From CAZPMT01 sp964587655 (GTDB lineage: Bacteria; Hydrogenedentota; Hydrogenedentia; Hydrogenedentales; SLHB01): 64,000 nt of DNA. The notes beneath the pieces are model-generated. The model was not told the origin of the DNA, made no database searches, and saw only the letters and a program-made list of their open reading frames with translations. The translations under genes and the position numbers were made by a program. Below, in pieces: positions 51,169 to 59,553 of the stretch (the first letter of the stretch is position 1; the number at the start of each line of letters is the position of its first letter). The DNA lies in contig CAZPMT010000002.1 of the NCBI GenBank assembly GCA_964587655.1, forward strand, positions 59,542 through 123,541, given 5' to 3'.

Positions 51169-51603
51169 TACAGCACAACCTCCTTTTAGGGAATTCGAGG
51201 GAACAGTGGACTCTTCCCGTATTCCGTCCAGACCAGAGGACTTGAGAGTACCGTGTTCTCGGCCTACGACTTCTCCTCCATTTCAGTCTTGAGTTTACAC
51301 AACTCGATGCCGAGGTTCACCCATTCGTGCATGAGGTCTCGGAATTTCCGGTAGTTGCCTCCAATACGACGGCGACAACCTCGCAGAATACGTGGTATTA
51401 TCTGTATGTGCGACGCAGCGGGGCGAGTATCCAGGTTTGGCGCGCCCAGTGCGGTAGCGGAGACGAGCTGTCGCAGGTGTTGAGCTGTCGAGCGCCTCCG
51501 TGGACCCCATGAGTGCGACTTAGAAACCCACATCCTCTGGACGTGATTGTTTACTCGGCGAGAAAAGGGTTGTCCCGCATCCCTACGTGACTTGCCGTGC
51601 GCC
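51169..51603. other. Intergenic, possible phage-derived remnants
   Basis: 435 bp without a confident gene. Short frames on both strands (51264-51533 minus, 51327-51512 plus) show protein-like pieces such as RDLMHEWVNLGIELCKLK and NTWYYLYVRRSG but no full domain. They may be fragments left by the event that brought in the GIY-YIG gene. Confidence 0.35.
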
Positions 51604-52578
51604 TCAGCGGCGAATGCGGCCGGGGAGGATGAAGGGATAACGCTGGCGGAGGAGATGGATCTTGACGAATCGGTCTAGACGCCGGAAGCCTAGGAACACG
51701 CGCCAGATAAAGGCGTCGCGGCGGTAGTAGGCATCGACTTCTTCTCTATGTAGAGGTGCGAGGCCGAGGTCGTGAGCCTTGCCTGCCAGGAAGCGGTTGG
51801 TGATCTCGAGGGCGGCGGGGATCTTGTCGGGGTATCCCTCTTTGTAGAAGTTGCCCACTAGGTCGAGGAGCACTTGGCGGAGGTCGTAGTACCGGTTCAA
51901 AACTTCGCTGAGAAACGCACGGCGCACTACCCAGGCTAGCGGTGGAGGCAGCGTCCGCAGGCCTATCTCGACGTTCATGAGATCGACGCCTTCGCGACGC
52001 AGTAACGGCAGGCCGACGTCGAAATAGACGGGTCGCAGGGATGTCTCCTCGCCGGGGAGGAACGCCCAGTTCGAGATCTGGCCGTCAATGCCCACGAGTT
52101 CGCCGCCGGGCAGCTGCTGGTTGCGTCGCCAAATCCCCGCGTAGTGTTCGAGAACCGCATCGAGGGCCTTTGTGAACAGTGGCGCCTCGGCGCGCGCACA
52201 GAAGGCGTTGCCGATCGTGTCGTCCGGCGTGCGGGGTTGGACTAGGTAGATCACGTGCTCGCCGTGGTCGTTGCACAGGGCCATGGACTGGGTTTCGACC
52301 ACATCGAGGCCGGCCTGGCGCAATGCGTCGCAGTAGCTCCGGATGGCGTCTTCATGCGCTCGCGTTTCCGAGGCGCTGCGGAAGCCTGCGAGGCGCTTGT
52401 AGACCTGCTCCGCGTGGCCGCCTATCTGAAGTACGGTCGAGATCTCGCCATACCCGATCACGCGGGCGGGGATAGATCCGCGGTCAGGGTGGACCGCGTC
52501 CAGTTGCGCCTCGAATGCGGCCACAAGGTCGCGATCGATTTCCGGCAAAGACGGCAGCGTCACGGTAGGCCCTCTCAT
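51604..52578 (-). CDS. Kinase-fold-like (phosphotransferase-like) hypothetical protein
   Basis: 324 residues. IGYGEISTVLQIGG near 42-55 resembles a glycine-rich nucleotide loop, and GIDGQISNWAF...PVYFDVGLP resembles the catalytic Asp/Asn and metal-binding Asp of aminoglycoside-phosphotransferase-like kinases, with Gly-Gln-Ile-Ser-Asn in place of the usual His-x-Asp. The C-terminal third is helical and rich in Arg and Tyr. Its ATG overlaps the aminotransferase stop by four bases, so the two proteins very likely act together. A small-molecule kinase is the best inference; the substrate is unknown. Confidence 0.7.
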   Translation of the reverse strand: MRGPTVTLPSLPEIDRDLVAAFEAQLDAVHPDRGSIPARVIGYGEISTVLQIGGHAEQVYKRLAGFRSASETRAHEDAIRSYCDALRQAGLDVVETQSMALCNDHGEHVIYLVQPRTPDDTIGNAFCARAEAPLFTKALDAVLEHYAGIWRRNQQLPGGELVGIDGQISNWAFLPGEETSLRPVYFDVGLPLLRREGVDLMNVEIGLRTLPPPLAWVVRRAFLSEVLNRYYDLRQVLLDLVGNFYKEGYPDKIPAALEITNRFLAGKAHDLGLAPLHREEVDAYYRRDAFIWRVFLGFRRLDRFVKIHLLRQRYPFILPGRIRR

Positions 52579-53882
52579 CCGAGCAACTGCCCGGCGATGT
52601 CGAGCGCCCGGTCCATCCGCTGCAAGATCTCCTCGGCGAGCTCCGCATCGGTGATCAGCGGCGGCAGGAACTGGAGCACGGACGTGTCGTGCGCCGCGTA
52701 TACGCAGAAGAGGCCGGCGTCGTAGCAGGCCTTCGCCATGAGCCGCCCCATCCCCTGGCCCGTCATGCGCACGCCCATGAGAAAGCCGAGTCGCCGGATT
52801 TCCGCCACGAGGCCGGCGTGTTTGCGGCGGAGCGCCTCGAGTCCATCGTAGACCTGCTGCGAGACGCGGTTGACCTGATCCAGAAAGCCGTCGGCGTGAA
52901 TGAGGTCCAGCACTTTCTCCGCCACGGCACAGCCCAATTCAGATCCGCCGAAGGTCGAGATGTGAATGAACGGGTCTTCGTGGAAGACCGATTCCATTGC
53001 AGGCGTCAGCACGGTCGCGGCAATCGGGTACAGGCCGCCGCTGAGTCCCTTTCCCATGACGAGGATGTCGGGCGTCACGCCAAAGTGCTCGATGCCCCAA
53101 CATTTGCCGGTCCGGCCCAGGCCGGTCTGGATCTCGTCGGCGATGTAGACCGCGCCCCGCGCTTCACACAAGGCCTTGACTCCAGGCAGATACCCCGCGC
53201 CGGGAATGGGCATACCCAACGTGGCCGGCACGGTTTCGAGCAGCACTGCGGCCACCTCGTCCGTCACTGCCGCATCGAGTGCATCGAGGTCGTCGAATTG
53301 GACACGTACGAAGTCATTGCTCTCGGAAAGGAAAGGTGCGCTGAACTTGGGCTCTCCCGCGGCCAGCGCCAGCCCCGTATGCCCGTGGTAGCCGCCGCAC
53401 GCGGAGACCACGCGCCTGCGCCCAGTCGCCTTGCGCGCCACCTTGATGGCGCAGTCAATGGCCTCGCCGCCGCCCACGGCAAAAACCGTGAATTGCAGCG
53501 CGCCAGGCGTGCATGCGGCAAGCTTCTCGGCCAGGCGCGCCCGGCGCAGACTGGGCAGGTGATGATTGCCGATGTCATACTCGCGGAGGGCCTGTTCCAG
53601 AGCCGCCACCAGTTCCGGATGCCGATGCCCTAAATTGAAGACGCCGCCGTTGCAGTGGCAATTGATCAGGCGGCGCTTCCCGTCCAAGTCCCACATATAC
53701 GGGCCTTCGCGGCGGCCCATCACAAACTCGAATCCCCCCGCACGGAAGAACGCCACCTTCCCAGGCGAGACATGCCGCGCAAACAAGTCCAAAGCCTCAG
53801 CGGAAGTTTCCGCGCGCGCCGGACCGTCCATACTGTGCGGAAGTTTCCGCGCGCCATGTTCCGACAAAGGCGAATCCGCCAT
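52575..53882 (-). CDS. Class III PLP-dependent aminotransferase
   Basis: 435 residues. Class III features: DLDGKRRLINCHCNGGVFNLGH, GGEAIDCAIKVARKATGRRR, YHGHTG, IADEIQTGLGRTGKCWG, and the PLP-binding Lys in MGKGLSGGLYP. Known relatives include ornithine, 4-aminobutyrate and diaminobutyrate aminotransferases and phospholyases of the AGXT2L type. Two ATGs stand in tandem; the second (53882) is better spaced from CGGGAGGAG. The N-terminal 25 residues are encoded across two copies of GCGGAAGTTTCCGCGCG (53800, 53837), a small palindromic repeat. Coupled to the kinase-like gene. Confidence 0.9.
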   Translation of the reverse strand: MADSPLSEHGARKLPHSMDGPARAETSAEALDLFARHVSPGKVAFFRAGGFEFVMGRREGPYMWDLDGKRRLINCHCNGGVFNLGHRHPELVAALEQALREYDIGNHHLPSLRRARLAEKLAACTPGALQFTVFAVGGGEAIDCAIKVARKATGRRRVVSACGGYHGHTGLALAAGEPKFSAPFLSESNDFVRVQFDDLDALDAAVTDEVAAVLLETVPATLGMPIPGAGYLPGVKALCEARGAVYIADEIQTGLGRTGKCWGIEHFGVTPDILVMGKGLSGGLYPIAATVLTPAMESVFHEDPFIHISTFGGSELGCAVAEKVLDLIHADGFLDQVNRVSQQVYDGLEALRRKHAGLVAEIRRLGFLMGVRMTGQGMGRLMAKACYDAGLFCVYAAHDTSVLQFLPPLITDAELAEEILQRMDRALDIAGQLLG

Positions 53883-53885
53883 CAT

Positions 53886-54231
53886 GCTCCTCCCGTTCGG
53901 ACTCCAGTCGCGAGTCAAGCCCGTTCTTCGCGACAGTCTACCACGAAGCCTGCGAGGCACAACACTCGGATTCGGACTTCCGTGACAAGGTCTTTTCAGG
54001 ATAAGAACGGATATTCTCCGCCGCTAAACCGACCCATAGGCGCAAGCTTGAGTGCATCTTGAACAAGCTTGTCGGACAATCGGACGTATCAGACGGATCG
54101 GACGGATGTGACGCCGGGCAAGAGCAGGGATTTGACGCGCATTCCCCGAGTAGTGCCGGGATTGCGCGAGTTGTTCAGCGTAAGTCAGCGCGCATCGAAC
54201 GCGATGCTACCTGTCCGCGAACGCGGGCGTG
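53886..54231. other. Intergenic with a 9-bp array
   Basis: About 345 bp. Apart from the array at 54072-54107, I see no gene or clear promoter. It must contain the promoter for the aminotransferase operon. Confidence 0.4.
54072..54107 (+). repeat. 9-bp tandem array (four units)
   Basis: TCGGACAAT, CGGACGTAT, CAGACGGAT, CGGACGGAT: period 9 after the first unit. It ends in GACGGATGTG, exactly like the array at 15503-15538. Confidence 0.7.
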
Positions 54232-56487
54232 TCAGTTGCCCTGTTCGAGTTCGACCACTTCCCGAACTACCTTGCGGCCCTTGACGGTCAGTGTGGCCAC
54301 GTTGTTGCTCTCATCGCTCTCTTGGACCGCATCGTCGGGGTCGATCTTGACGTAGAACGTGTTGGCGCCCTCGTGAAGTTGGACGGCCAAACTGGATTCG
54401 CTCCAGGTTTCCCCTGGATGGATGGGTCCACCTCCGTGCGTCATAGGCTCGGTGGTCGCGGGGTCGCCTTGGTAGAACCAGATCTTGAACTCGGGCGAGA
54501 CGGCATTTCCGGTGTTCCGTATGCGAGCATTCAAGGAGTATCCGGGGTGTCGGTTACTCGTATTGAACGTGAAGTCCGCGTCCGTGACCGCAAGGTCAAT
54601 TGCTGCGTCCGGGGAGTCGCCGGATGCAGCGCGCTGACGGAAATAGCAGCCGCCAAACCCGTCGCCGCCACCGGCCGGATAGTAGCCGACGTGGAGCATC
54701 CCCGCCTCTGCGATCTTAAACTCCCACGCGAAATCCCCTTCGCCCTTTTTCACTGTAGCTTGCTTGGGGCCGTGACTTGGCTTGACGTTGCCGTTGGTGC
54801 AGTACAGGGCGATCATGGCGCTGTCTTCCGATGCGAGTACGTAGTGGCCTTTGACTTGATAGATCTGCCCGGCTTCGATACGGGGTGATGAGCCTCGCAG
54901 CTCCGTGACCGTAATCGAGTCGCCGGGCCTGGATTTTGACCACAAATAGGGCTCGTACATCTCGATGGGAATAACATTGGGCAGCGGCTCCGGCGGGACT
55001 GCGGGGATATCCAAGGACCCGGGCTCGATAGCCCAATTCTCGGACCCGTCGTCGACGCCGGGCTGCCTGAAATAGCAGCCGCCAAATCCATCTCCGCCTT
55101 TGGCCGGATAGTAGCTCACGTGGAGTCCTCCAAGCTTGACGATCTTGAACTCCCAGGCGAAATCGCCTTCGCCCTTCTTCACGATTGCTCTCTGAGGGCC
55201 CCGTGTTTCTCTTACATCGCCGTTGGTGCAATACAGAGAGAGCATGGCGCTGTTTTCCGACGCGAGTAGATAGTGTCCTTTAACTTGGTAGGTCTGGCCC
55301 ACTTCGATGCGCGGTGATGTCCCGCGCAGTTCCGTGACCGTAATCGAGTCGCCGGTCCGGAACTGCGACCATTCGGTCTGGTACAGCTCGATGGGAATGA
55401 CATGGGGCAACGGTTCCGACGGGATCGCGGAGGCGCGTGTGAGCAGCACGACCGCACACATGGCGAACAATACCAGGCCTATCCAGGTCAGGCGGTATGG
55501 CGAAGACTTGTGTCGCGTAATCATCTCGATTCTCCTTTTCAGTTGTGAGCCATGTTCGAGTATCGCGGCCGCACCGGCTAGTCGCATGGGCCTCGCGCGG
55601 TTTTCCATGAGCTTGATTAGCGTGTGGCCGTAGCTGTCGGCGTCTTCGGGCGTCATGCGGGAAAGGGCGAGTGCGTCACATGCAAACTCGCGGTCTTGCC
55701 GCATGCGATGAAAGCCGTACCACACGAGCGGGTTGAACCAGTGCATGGCCTGGAGTCCTGCCGTGAGCAGGGCCATCAGCAGGTCGCAACGTTTCAAGTG
55801 GCCCAACTCATGGAGGAAGACATGGCGCAACTCGGAGTCGGACAACGTGTCTAGCCGGTAGCGTGGGACAATCAGGCGCGGGTGAATGATCCCGCACACT
55901 ACGGGGTACATGAGATCTGCATCCTCCAGCAGGGCTGGCCGGCCTCTCACGTTCATCTGCTTCTTGCAGCCCTCGTATATACTGAGGATCCGCAAACCAG
56001 TTATTGGTTTGGCATTTCGCAGGTTCCGGGGCACGCGCCACGAAGTCGTAAGCACGTGGACTCCGAACACAAGGCACCCAACAAGCCAGACGAGTCTCAT
56101 CATCGAGCCAGTGTCAGGCCAGGATGATGCGACTTCGACATCTGCCTTTTCCTGCGCGACCGGCGCCGTCTCGGCGGCGGAAACCGCGCGCGTGCCGCCC
56201 GACCGAACCGCAACGCGCTCCGGCGCCGCTTCCGGTGCGGACCGGGACACTACGGCCTCGTGCGAGACAAGGGAGAAGAGACCCGCCACACTGATCGGAC
56301 TCTCAGGCATCCACGGAAGCATCAAACGTGCAACCAACAATGTCCACATCAAGTACCGCCAGCGCGGACTGAACCGGGAACGGAAAATCCGTTGAAGCAA
56401 GAGCACGGCGCAGACGGCAATGCAGGCGCCCACGCTGGATTCGGCGGCGAACCTGTAAAGCGGCTCGATAAGACCGATCATACTCAT
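54232..56487 (-). CDS. BlaR1/MecR1-like M56 sensor peptidase with duplicated sensor domain and CARDB
   Basis: 751 residues. Membrane helices at about 17-33, 43-60 and 131-147, then the M56 zinc site HELGH (226-230) with DREFACD (265-271), and a last helix at 333-350. The exported part is not a penicillin-binding domain. It holds two tandem copies (about 359-476 and 501-620, period 143 residues) beginning PLPxVIPIE and ending GGDGFGGCYFRQ, then a CARDB-like beta domain (about 640-735; DPDDAVQESDESNNVATL). Known: BlaR1-type proteins respond to an outside signal by proteolysis that inactivates BlaI. It overlaps the BlaI-like gene by four bases. The ligand is unknown. Confidence 0.88.
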   Translation of the reverse strand: MSMIGLIEPLYRFAAESSVGACIAVCAVLLLQRIFRSRFSPRWRYLMWTLLVARLMLPWMPESPISVAGLFSLVSHEAVVSRSAPEAAPERVAVRSGGTRAVSAAETAPVAQEKADVEVASSWPDTGSMMRLVWLVGCLVFGVHVLTTSWRVPRNLRNAKPITGLRILSIYEGCKKQMNVRGRPALLEDADLMYPVVCGIIHPRLIVPRYRLDTLSDSELRHVFLHELGHLKRCDLLMALLTAGLQAMHWFNPLVWYGFHRMRQDREFACDALALSRMTPEDADSYGHTLIKLMENRARPMRLAGAAAILEHGSQLKRRIEMITRHKSSPYRLTWIGLVLFAMCAVVLLTRASAIPSEPLPHVIPIELYQTEWSQFRTGDSITVTELRGTSPRIEVGQTYQVKGHYLLASENSAMLSLYCTNGDVRETRGPQRAIVKKGEGDFAWEFKIVKLGGLHVSYYPAKGGDGFGGCYFRQPGVDDGSENWAIEPGSLDIPAVPPEPLPNVIPIEMYEPYLWSKSRPGDSITVTELRGSSPRIEAGQIYQVKGHYVLASEDSAMIALYCTNGNVKPSHGPKQATVKKGEGDFAWEFKIAEAGMLHVGYYPAGGGDGFGGCYFRQRAASGDSPDAAIDLAVTDADFTFNTSNRHPGYSLNARIRNTGNAVSPEFKIWFYQGDPATTEPMTHGGGPIHPGETWSESSLAVQLHEGANTFYVKIDPDDAVQESDESNNVATLTVKGRKVVREVVELEQGN

Positions 56488-56864
56488 CGCAGTCCCTTCC
56501 TCTTCTCGTCCAGCATCCTGTGCAGGGCGTCAAGCTCGTCCGCCGACAGGTCTTCTTCCTCGAGAAGACTTGCGAACATCGGCTGGACCGCGCCGTCGTA
56601 GACCCGGCGGATGAAAGATCGCCGCTCCTGGCGAATGCCCTCTTCACGGGTCATGCATGGTATGTACAAGTACTCGCGGCCCGACTTCTCGAACCTCAAC
56701 GCCCCTTTTTGCACAAGGCGGCTTATCAAAGTGCGAACCGTCGCCGGCGACCAGTTCCGTTTATCCAAGCCGTCCACAATCTCATTGGCGGTTTGAGGAG
56801 CGCGCTCCCAGAGGACCTTCATTACTTGCCATTCCGCATCCGAAATTCTGTTGACGTTCGCCAC
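56484..56864 (-). CDS. BlaI/MecI-family transcriptional repressor
   Basis: 126 residues. Winged helix: ISDAEWQVMKVLWERAPQTANEIVDGL, then WSPATVRTLISRLVQKGALRFEKSGREYLY, the recognition helix and wing of this family. The C-terminal dimerisation helices include the region cleaved in known members. The start is GTG at 56864 with GGAGGA 5-6 bases upstream; the longer frame runs into the operator. It overlaps the sensor gene (ATGA). Likely autoregulates the operon through the two sites at 56889-56921. Confidence 0.93.
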   Translation of the reverse strand: MANVNRISDAEWQVMKVLWERAPQTANEIVDGLDKRNWSPATVRTLISRLVQKGALRFEKSGREYLYIPCMTREEGIRQERRSFIRRVYDGAVQPMFASLLEEEDLSADELDALHRMLDEKRKGLR

Positions 56865-56888
56865 CGGCGTCCTCCTTCGCTCATCTTT

Positions 56889-56933
56889 TACGATTGTAGA
56901 ATAGATAATACTACATCTGTAAAAGCTTGTCAA
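56889..56933 (-). promoter_or_regulatory. Autoregulated promoter of the BlaI/BlaR1-like operon with two operator boxes
   Basis: On the minus strand: TTGACA (56933-56928), 17-base spacer, TATTAT (56910-56905). A TACAGATGTA box (56921-56912), the classical TACA-N2-TGTA operator, lies in the spacer. A second box, TACAATCGTA (56898-56889), lies just past the -10. This is the arrangement expected of a BlaI/MecI/CopY-controlled promoter. Confidence 0.85.
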
Positions 56934-57025
56934 GCCTTTTTTGGTGGATAGCGTCAATCCCATTGTGAAAGGCTTGATCTGTCTGCGTAAGGATGCTTAT
57001 ACTGCGAACTGACACGTGAACAGTA

Positions 57026-57050
57026 GGGATGGGTTCTCCGAACCCGTCCC
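57026..57050. repeat. Hairpin-forming inverted repeat
   Basis: Arms GGGATGGGTTC and GAACCCGTCCC (one G-T pair) with a 3-base loop. No T-run follows, so it is not a typical terminator. Confidence 0.55.
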
Positions 57051-57088
57051 AGAATGCAAAAATAAGAATCCGAGAAGCACACGCCGCG

Positions 57089-57113
57089 GAGCCGGCTTTG
57101 GAAAAGCCGGCTC
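57089..57113. repeat. Perfect inverted repeat before a small gene
   Basis: Arms GAGCCGGCTTT and AAAGCCGGCTC with a 3-base loop, 20 bp upstream of the ATG at 57134. REP-like. A degenerate relative of the core is near 45956-45980. Confidence 0.6.
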
Positions 57114-57133
57114 TACTGAATCGAGGATAAGCC

Positions 57134-57373
57134 ATGACGCACGAGGACATCCGGGAAGGTTTCTATAAGGATAAGTACGGTCGTTGGCAGAATGATCGCC
57201 GACAGGCCAGAGATCGCCGCGAGGGTATGATTGGCAAAGCTTTTTCTCTGGAACATGAACGTCGCAAGATGTACCGCCGGAGAACGGACCGGGAGATCCT
57301 CGAGAAAGACCACCAAGCCAGGATCCGCGAGGCGCTCGATGATTTCGCCGAGGAGCACGGCGGACACCTTTGA
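57134..57373 (+). CDS. Small, highly charged hypothetical protein
   Basis: 79 residues with about half Lys, Arg, Glu and Asp and no hydrophobic segment; it starts THEDIREGFYKDKYGRWQNDRR and appears helical. GAGGATAA lies about 5 bases before the ATG, a convincing site. It stands alone between the BlaI-like operon and the convergent ABC importer genes. A nucleic-acid-binding or cytoplasmic adaptor role would fit the charge, but no family is recognised. Confidence 0.6.
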   Translation: MTHEDIREGFYKDKYGRWQNDRRQARDRREGMIGKAFSLEHERRKMYRRRTDREILEKDHQARIREALDDFAEEHGGHL

Positions 57374-57417
57374 AGGCTGGAGGCTGGAGGAGGAAACGTC
57401 TTACAGCCTACAGCCTC

Positions 57418-58734
57418 TTATTGCCTGGCCAATGCGGCGTCGGCCTTTTGTTTTAGCGCTGCGACGGCATCGCGCGCGGATTTCACGCCCGTCAACACCT
57501 CGGTTTCCGCCGTTTCCACGAGGTTTCGCACTTCCTGCCAGCCCGCCAGATTCGGCTCGGATTTCGCGAAGGGGAGGCAATCGAATGCGGCGCGGTTGTA
57601 CTGCCATTCGTCCCAGAACTTTTTCATCTCAGGATCATTCGCCGCGGACTTGCGGAACGGAAGATAGCCGGTCCCAAGGGCCCATCGAACCGATATTGCC
57701 GGCGAGGTGAAGAACTTCACGAATTCCCATGTGGCCTGCTGTTGCTCGGGCGTCGTGTTGAAAATGCAGACGTTCGGGCCGAACAGCACGGTGGACGGAT
57801 TGGCCGGATCCTCCTGCGGAATCATCGCCATGCCCCACTTGTCCTGCTCGCCGGCCATCAGAAGCTTGATGCTCGTTCGTCCTGAACTCGACCGGAAAGT
57901 GAAAGCGACGTTGTCCTGCGCGATGGCCATCTCATCGTCGTACGTGCCGGGCGGGATCTGATAGGCCAGTTTCTCCTTGGCAAGCGTCTCGATGATCTCG
58001 AATGCCTTGATCGATGCCGGCCCGTCGAACAACGTCTGCCGGCCCGAGGCGATCTCTCCTCCCATGCTGAAGATCATGCCGGCTATGGTCGAGCAGTCGA
58101 CGGATACCGCATACGCGAACTTGCCGGTCTTTGCTTTGACCTGGCGGCACTGCTCGATGAACTCGGTCCAGGTCTTCGGCGGCCCGTCGAACCCGGCCTG
58201 GGCCAGCACCCGCTTGTTGAAATAGAGCATCAGCGTGCTCTTGCAGAATGGAAACGAATACATCTTGTTGCCGGCGTCGGGATACCGATTCGTGTCGAGC
58301 ACGACGGGGAAGAAATCATCAAGGTCCGCGGGCGTCATGCCGATGGCCGGATCGCTGATGAATGACTCGAGCGCGACGACGGCCCCCGCCTGGATGTACT
58401 CGGCGGTCATGCTCTGATAGGCCACCGCCATGCCCGGCAGGGACCCGGCCTGAATGCTCGCGGTGACCTTTTGAAAGATCTGCGGGTAGCCGCCCGTGTG
58501 CTCGACTTTGATCGGCAACGCGCCGGCCCGCTTGGCATTGAACTCGCCGGTCAGCGCGCGCAGCAGTTCGGCCGTCTCAGTCGTCTGCCGATCCCAGAAC
58601 ACCGCCGCCGAAGCGTCGATCGGTTTGAACTGTCTCGCGGCGGCGCCTCCCCCTCCGCCTCCGCCTCCGCCACGGCCGCAACCGGCCGAGACAAGCAACA
58701 CCCCGACTACCCCTAGCGCAAGAGCATGTTTCAT
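57418..58734 (-). CDS. Sugar ABC transporter substrate-binding lipoprotein
   Basis: 438 residues. The signal peptide ends in a lipobox (LVSAGC, Cys19), followed by a run of nine Gly, a flexible tether. The body is a family 1 solute-binding protein: ELLRALTGEFNAKRAG, YPQIFQKVTASIQAG, TLMLYFNKRVLAQAGF, TWTEFIEQCR. Known: such proteins deliver mono- or oligosaccharides, or glycerol phosphates, to MalF/MalG-type permeases. Both permeases lie directly upstream in the same operon; the ATPase subunit is not in the window and may be shared. Confidence 0.92.
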   Translation of the reverse strand: MKHALALGVVGVLLVSAGCGRGGGGGGGGGAAARQFKPIDASAAVFWDRQTTETAELLRALTGEFNAKRAGALPIKVEHTGGYPQIFQKVTASIQAGSLPGMAVAYQSMTAEYIQAGAVVALESFISDPAIGMTPADLDDFFPVVLDTNRYPDAGNKMYSFPFCKSTLMLYFNKRVLAQAGFDGPPKTWTEFIEQCRQVKAKTGKFAYAVSVDCSTIAGMIFSMGGEIASGRQTLFDGPASIKAFEIIETLAKEKLAYQIPPGTYDDEMAIAQDNVAFTFRSSSGRTSIKLLMAGEQDKWGMAMIPQEDPANPSTVLFGPNVCIFNTTPEQQQATWEFVKFFTSPAISVRWALGTGYLPFRKSAANDPEMKKFWDEWQYNRAAFDCLPFAKSEPNLAGWQEVRNLVETAETEVLTGVKSARDAVAALKQKADAALARQ

Positions 58735-58740
58735 CAGCGC

Positions 58741-59553
58741 CTATCCTTTGATTCCGGAACCGAGAGAACTCTCCAGGAAATACCGTTGCGCCGCAAAGTA
58801 TAGCGCCACCGTCGGCAGGATGACAATCGTGGAAGCGCACATGAGCAAGTGCAGGCGCACGCCCTCGGCGCCGGAGAAGACCGTGAGGCCCACCTGCACC
58901 ACGCGCATGGTATCTTCACTGGTGACTATGAGCGGCCAGAGCAAGGAATTATAGCTCCCGAGAAAAGCGAACAGGCCCACGGTCAGCACGGCGGGTCTGA
59001 CAAGAGGCGCCGCAATGCGAATCAAGAACCGCAAGTGTCCGCAACCATCGACCTTCGCGGCATCGAAGTAGTCCGAAGGCAATCCCATGAATGCCTGGCG
59101 CATCAGGAAAATCGAGAACGCGTTCGCACACCACGGGACGATCAACGCCGGATACGTGTTGTACCACCCGAGCAGGCGAATCAGAACGAAGTTCGGGATC
59201 AGCGTCACCTCGAACGGGATCATCATTGTCGCGAGCACCAGGCCAAAGAGGATCTTCTTGCCGTGGAAATCCAGCCGCGCAAAGGCGTAGCCGGCTGTCA
59301 GCGACGTGAGCACCACCGCGGACGTGACGGCAAACCCGACAAAGAACGAATTGAGGAAGTAGCGTCCGAAGGGGGCCGCATCGAACGTCTCGATGAAGTT
59401 GCGCCATTGCCATTGCGCGGGCAACCAGACCAGCTTCGGCGAAACGGCTTCAGGAAGAGACTTGAACGCCGTGGTCACCATCCACACGAAAGGCAGCGTC
59501 GTGGCGATGGCGCCCAGCGCAAGCAGAACATAGAGGAAAAGACGGGGCCTCAT
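58741..59553 (-). CDS. Carbohydrate ABC transporter permease (MalG-type)
   Basis: 270 residues, six membrane helices, starting with RPRLFLYVLLALGA. The cytoplasmic EAA loop is visible as LPSDYFDAAKVDGCGHLRFL followed by IAAPLVRPAVL, which docks to the ATPase. Its ATG overlaps the stop of the other permease gene by four bases; the longer open frame is not needed. Seven bases separate it from the substrate-binding gene. Confidence 0.92.
   Translation of the reverse strand: MRPRLFLYVLLALGAIATTLPFVWMVTTAFKSLPEAVSPKLVWLPAQWQWRNFIETFDAAPFGRYFLNSFFVGFAVTSAVVLTSLTAGYAFARLDFHGKKILFGLVLATMMIPFEVTLIPNFVLIRLLGWYNTYPALIVPWCANAFSIFLMRQAFMGLPSDYFDAAKVDGCGHLRFLIRIAAPLVRPAVLTVGLFAFLGSYNSLLWPLIVTSEDTMRVVQVGLTVFSGAEGVRLHLLMCASTIVILPTVALYFAAQRYFLESSLGSGIKG

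Noticed and set aside
51264..51533. Short frames on both strands between the GIY-YIG and kinase-like genes
   Set aside because: Protein-like fragments but no complete domain, start signal or conserved neighbour; left as a possible remnant.
57026..57113. Hairpins considered as terminators
   Set aside because: Stable stems but no following T-run, and both lie upstream of a gene.
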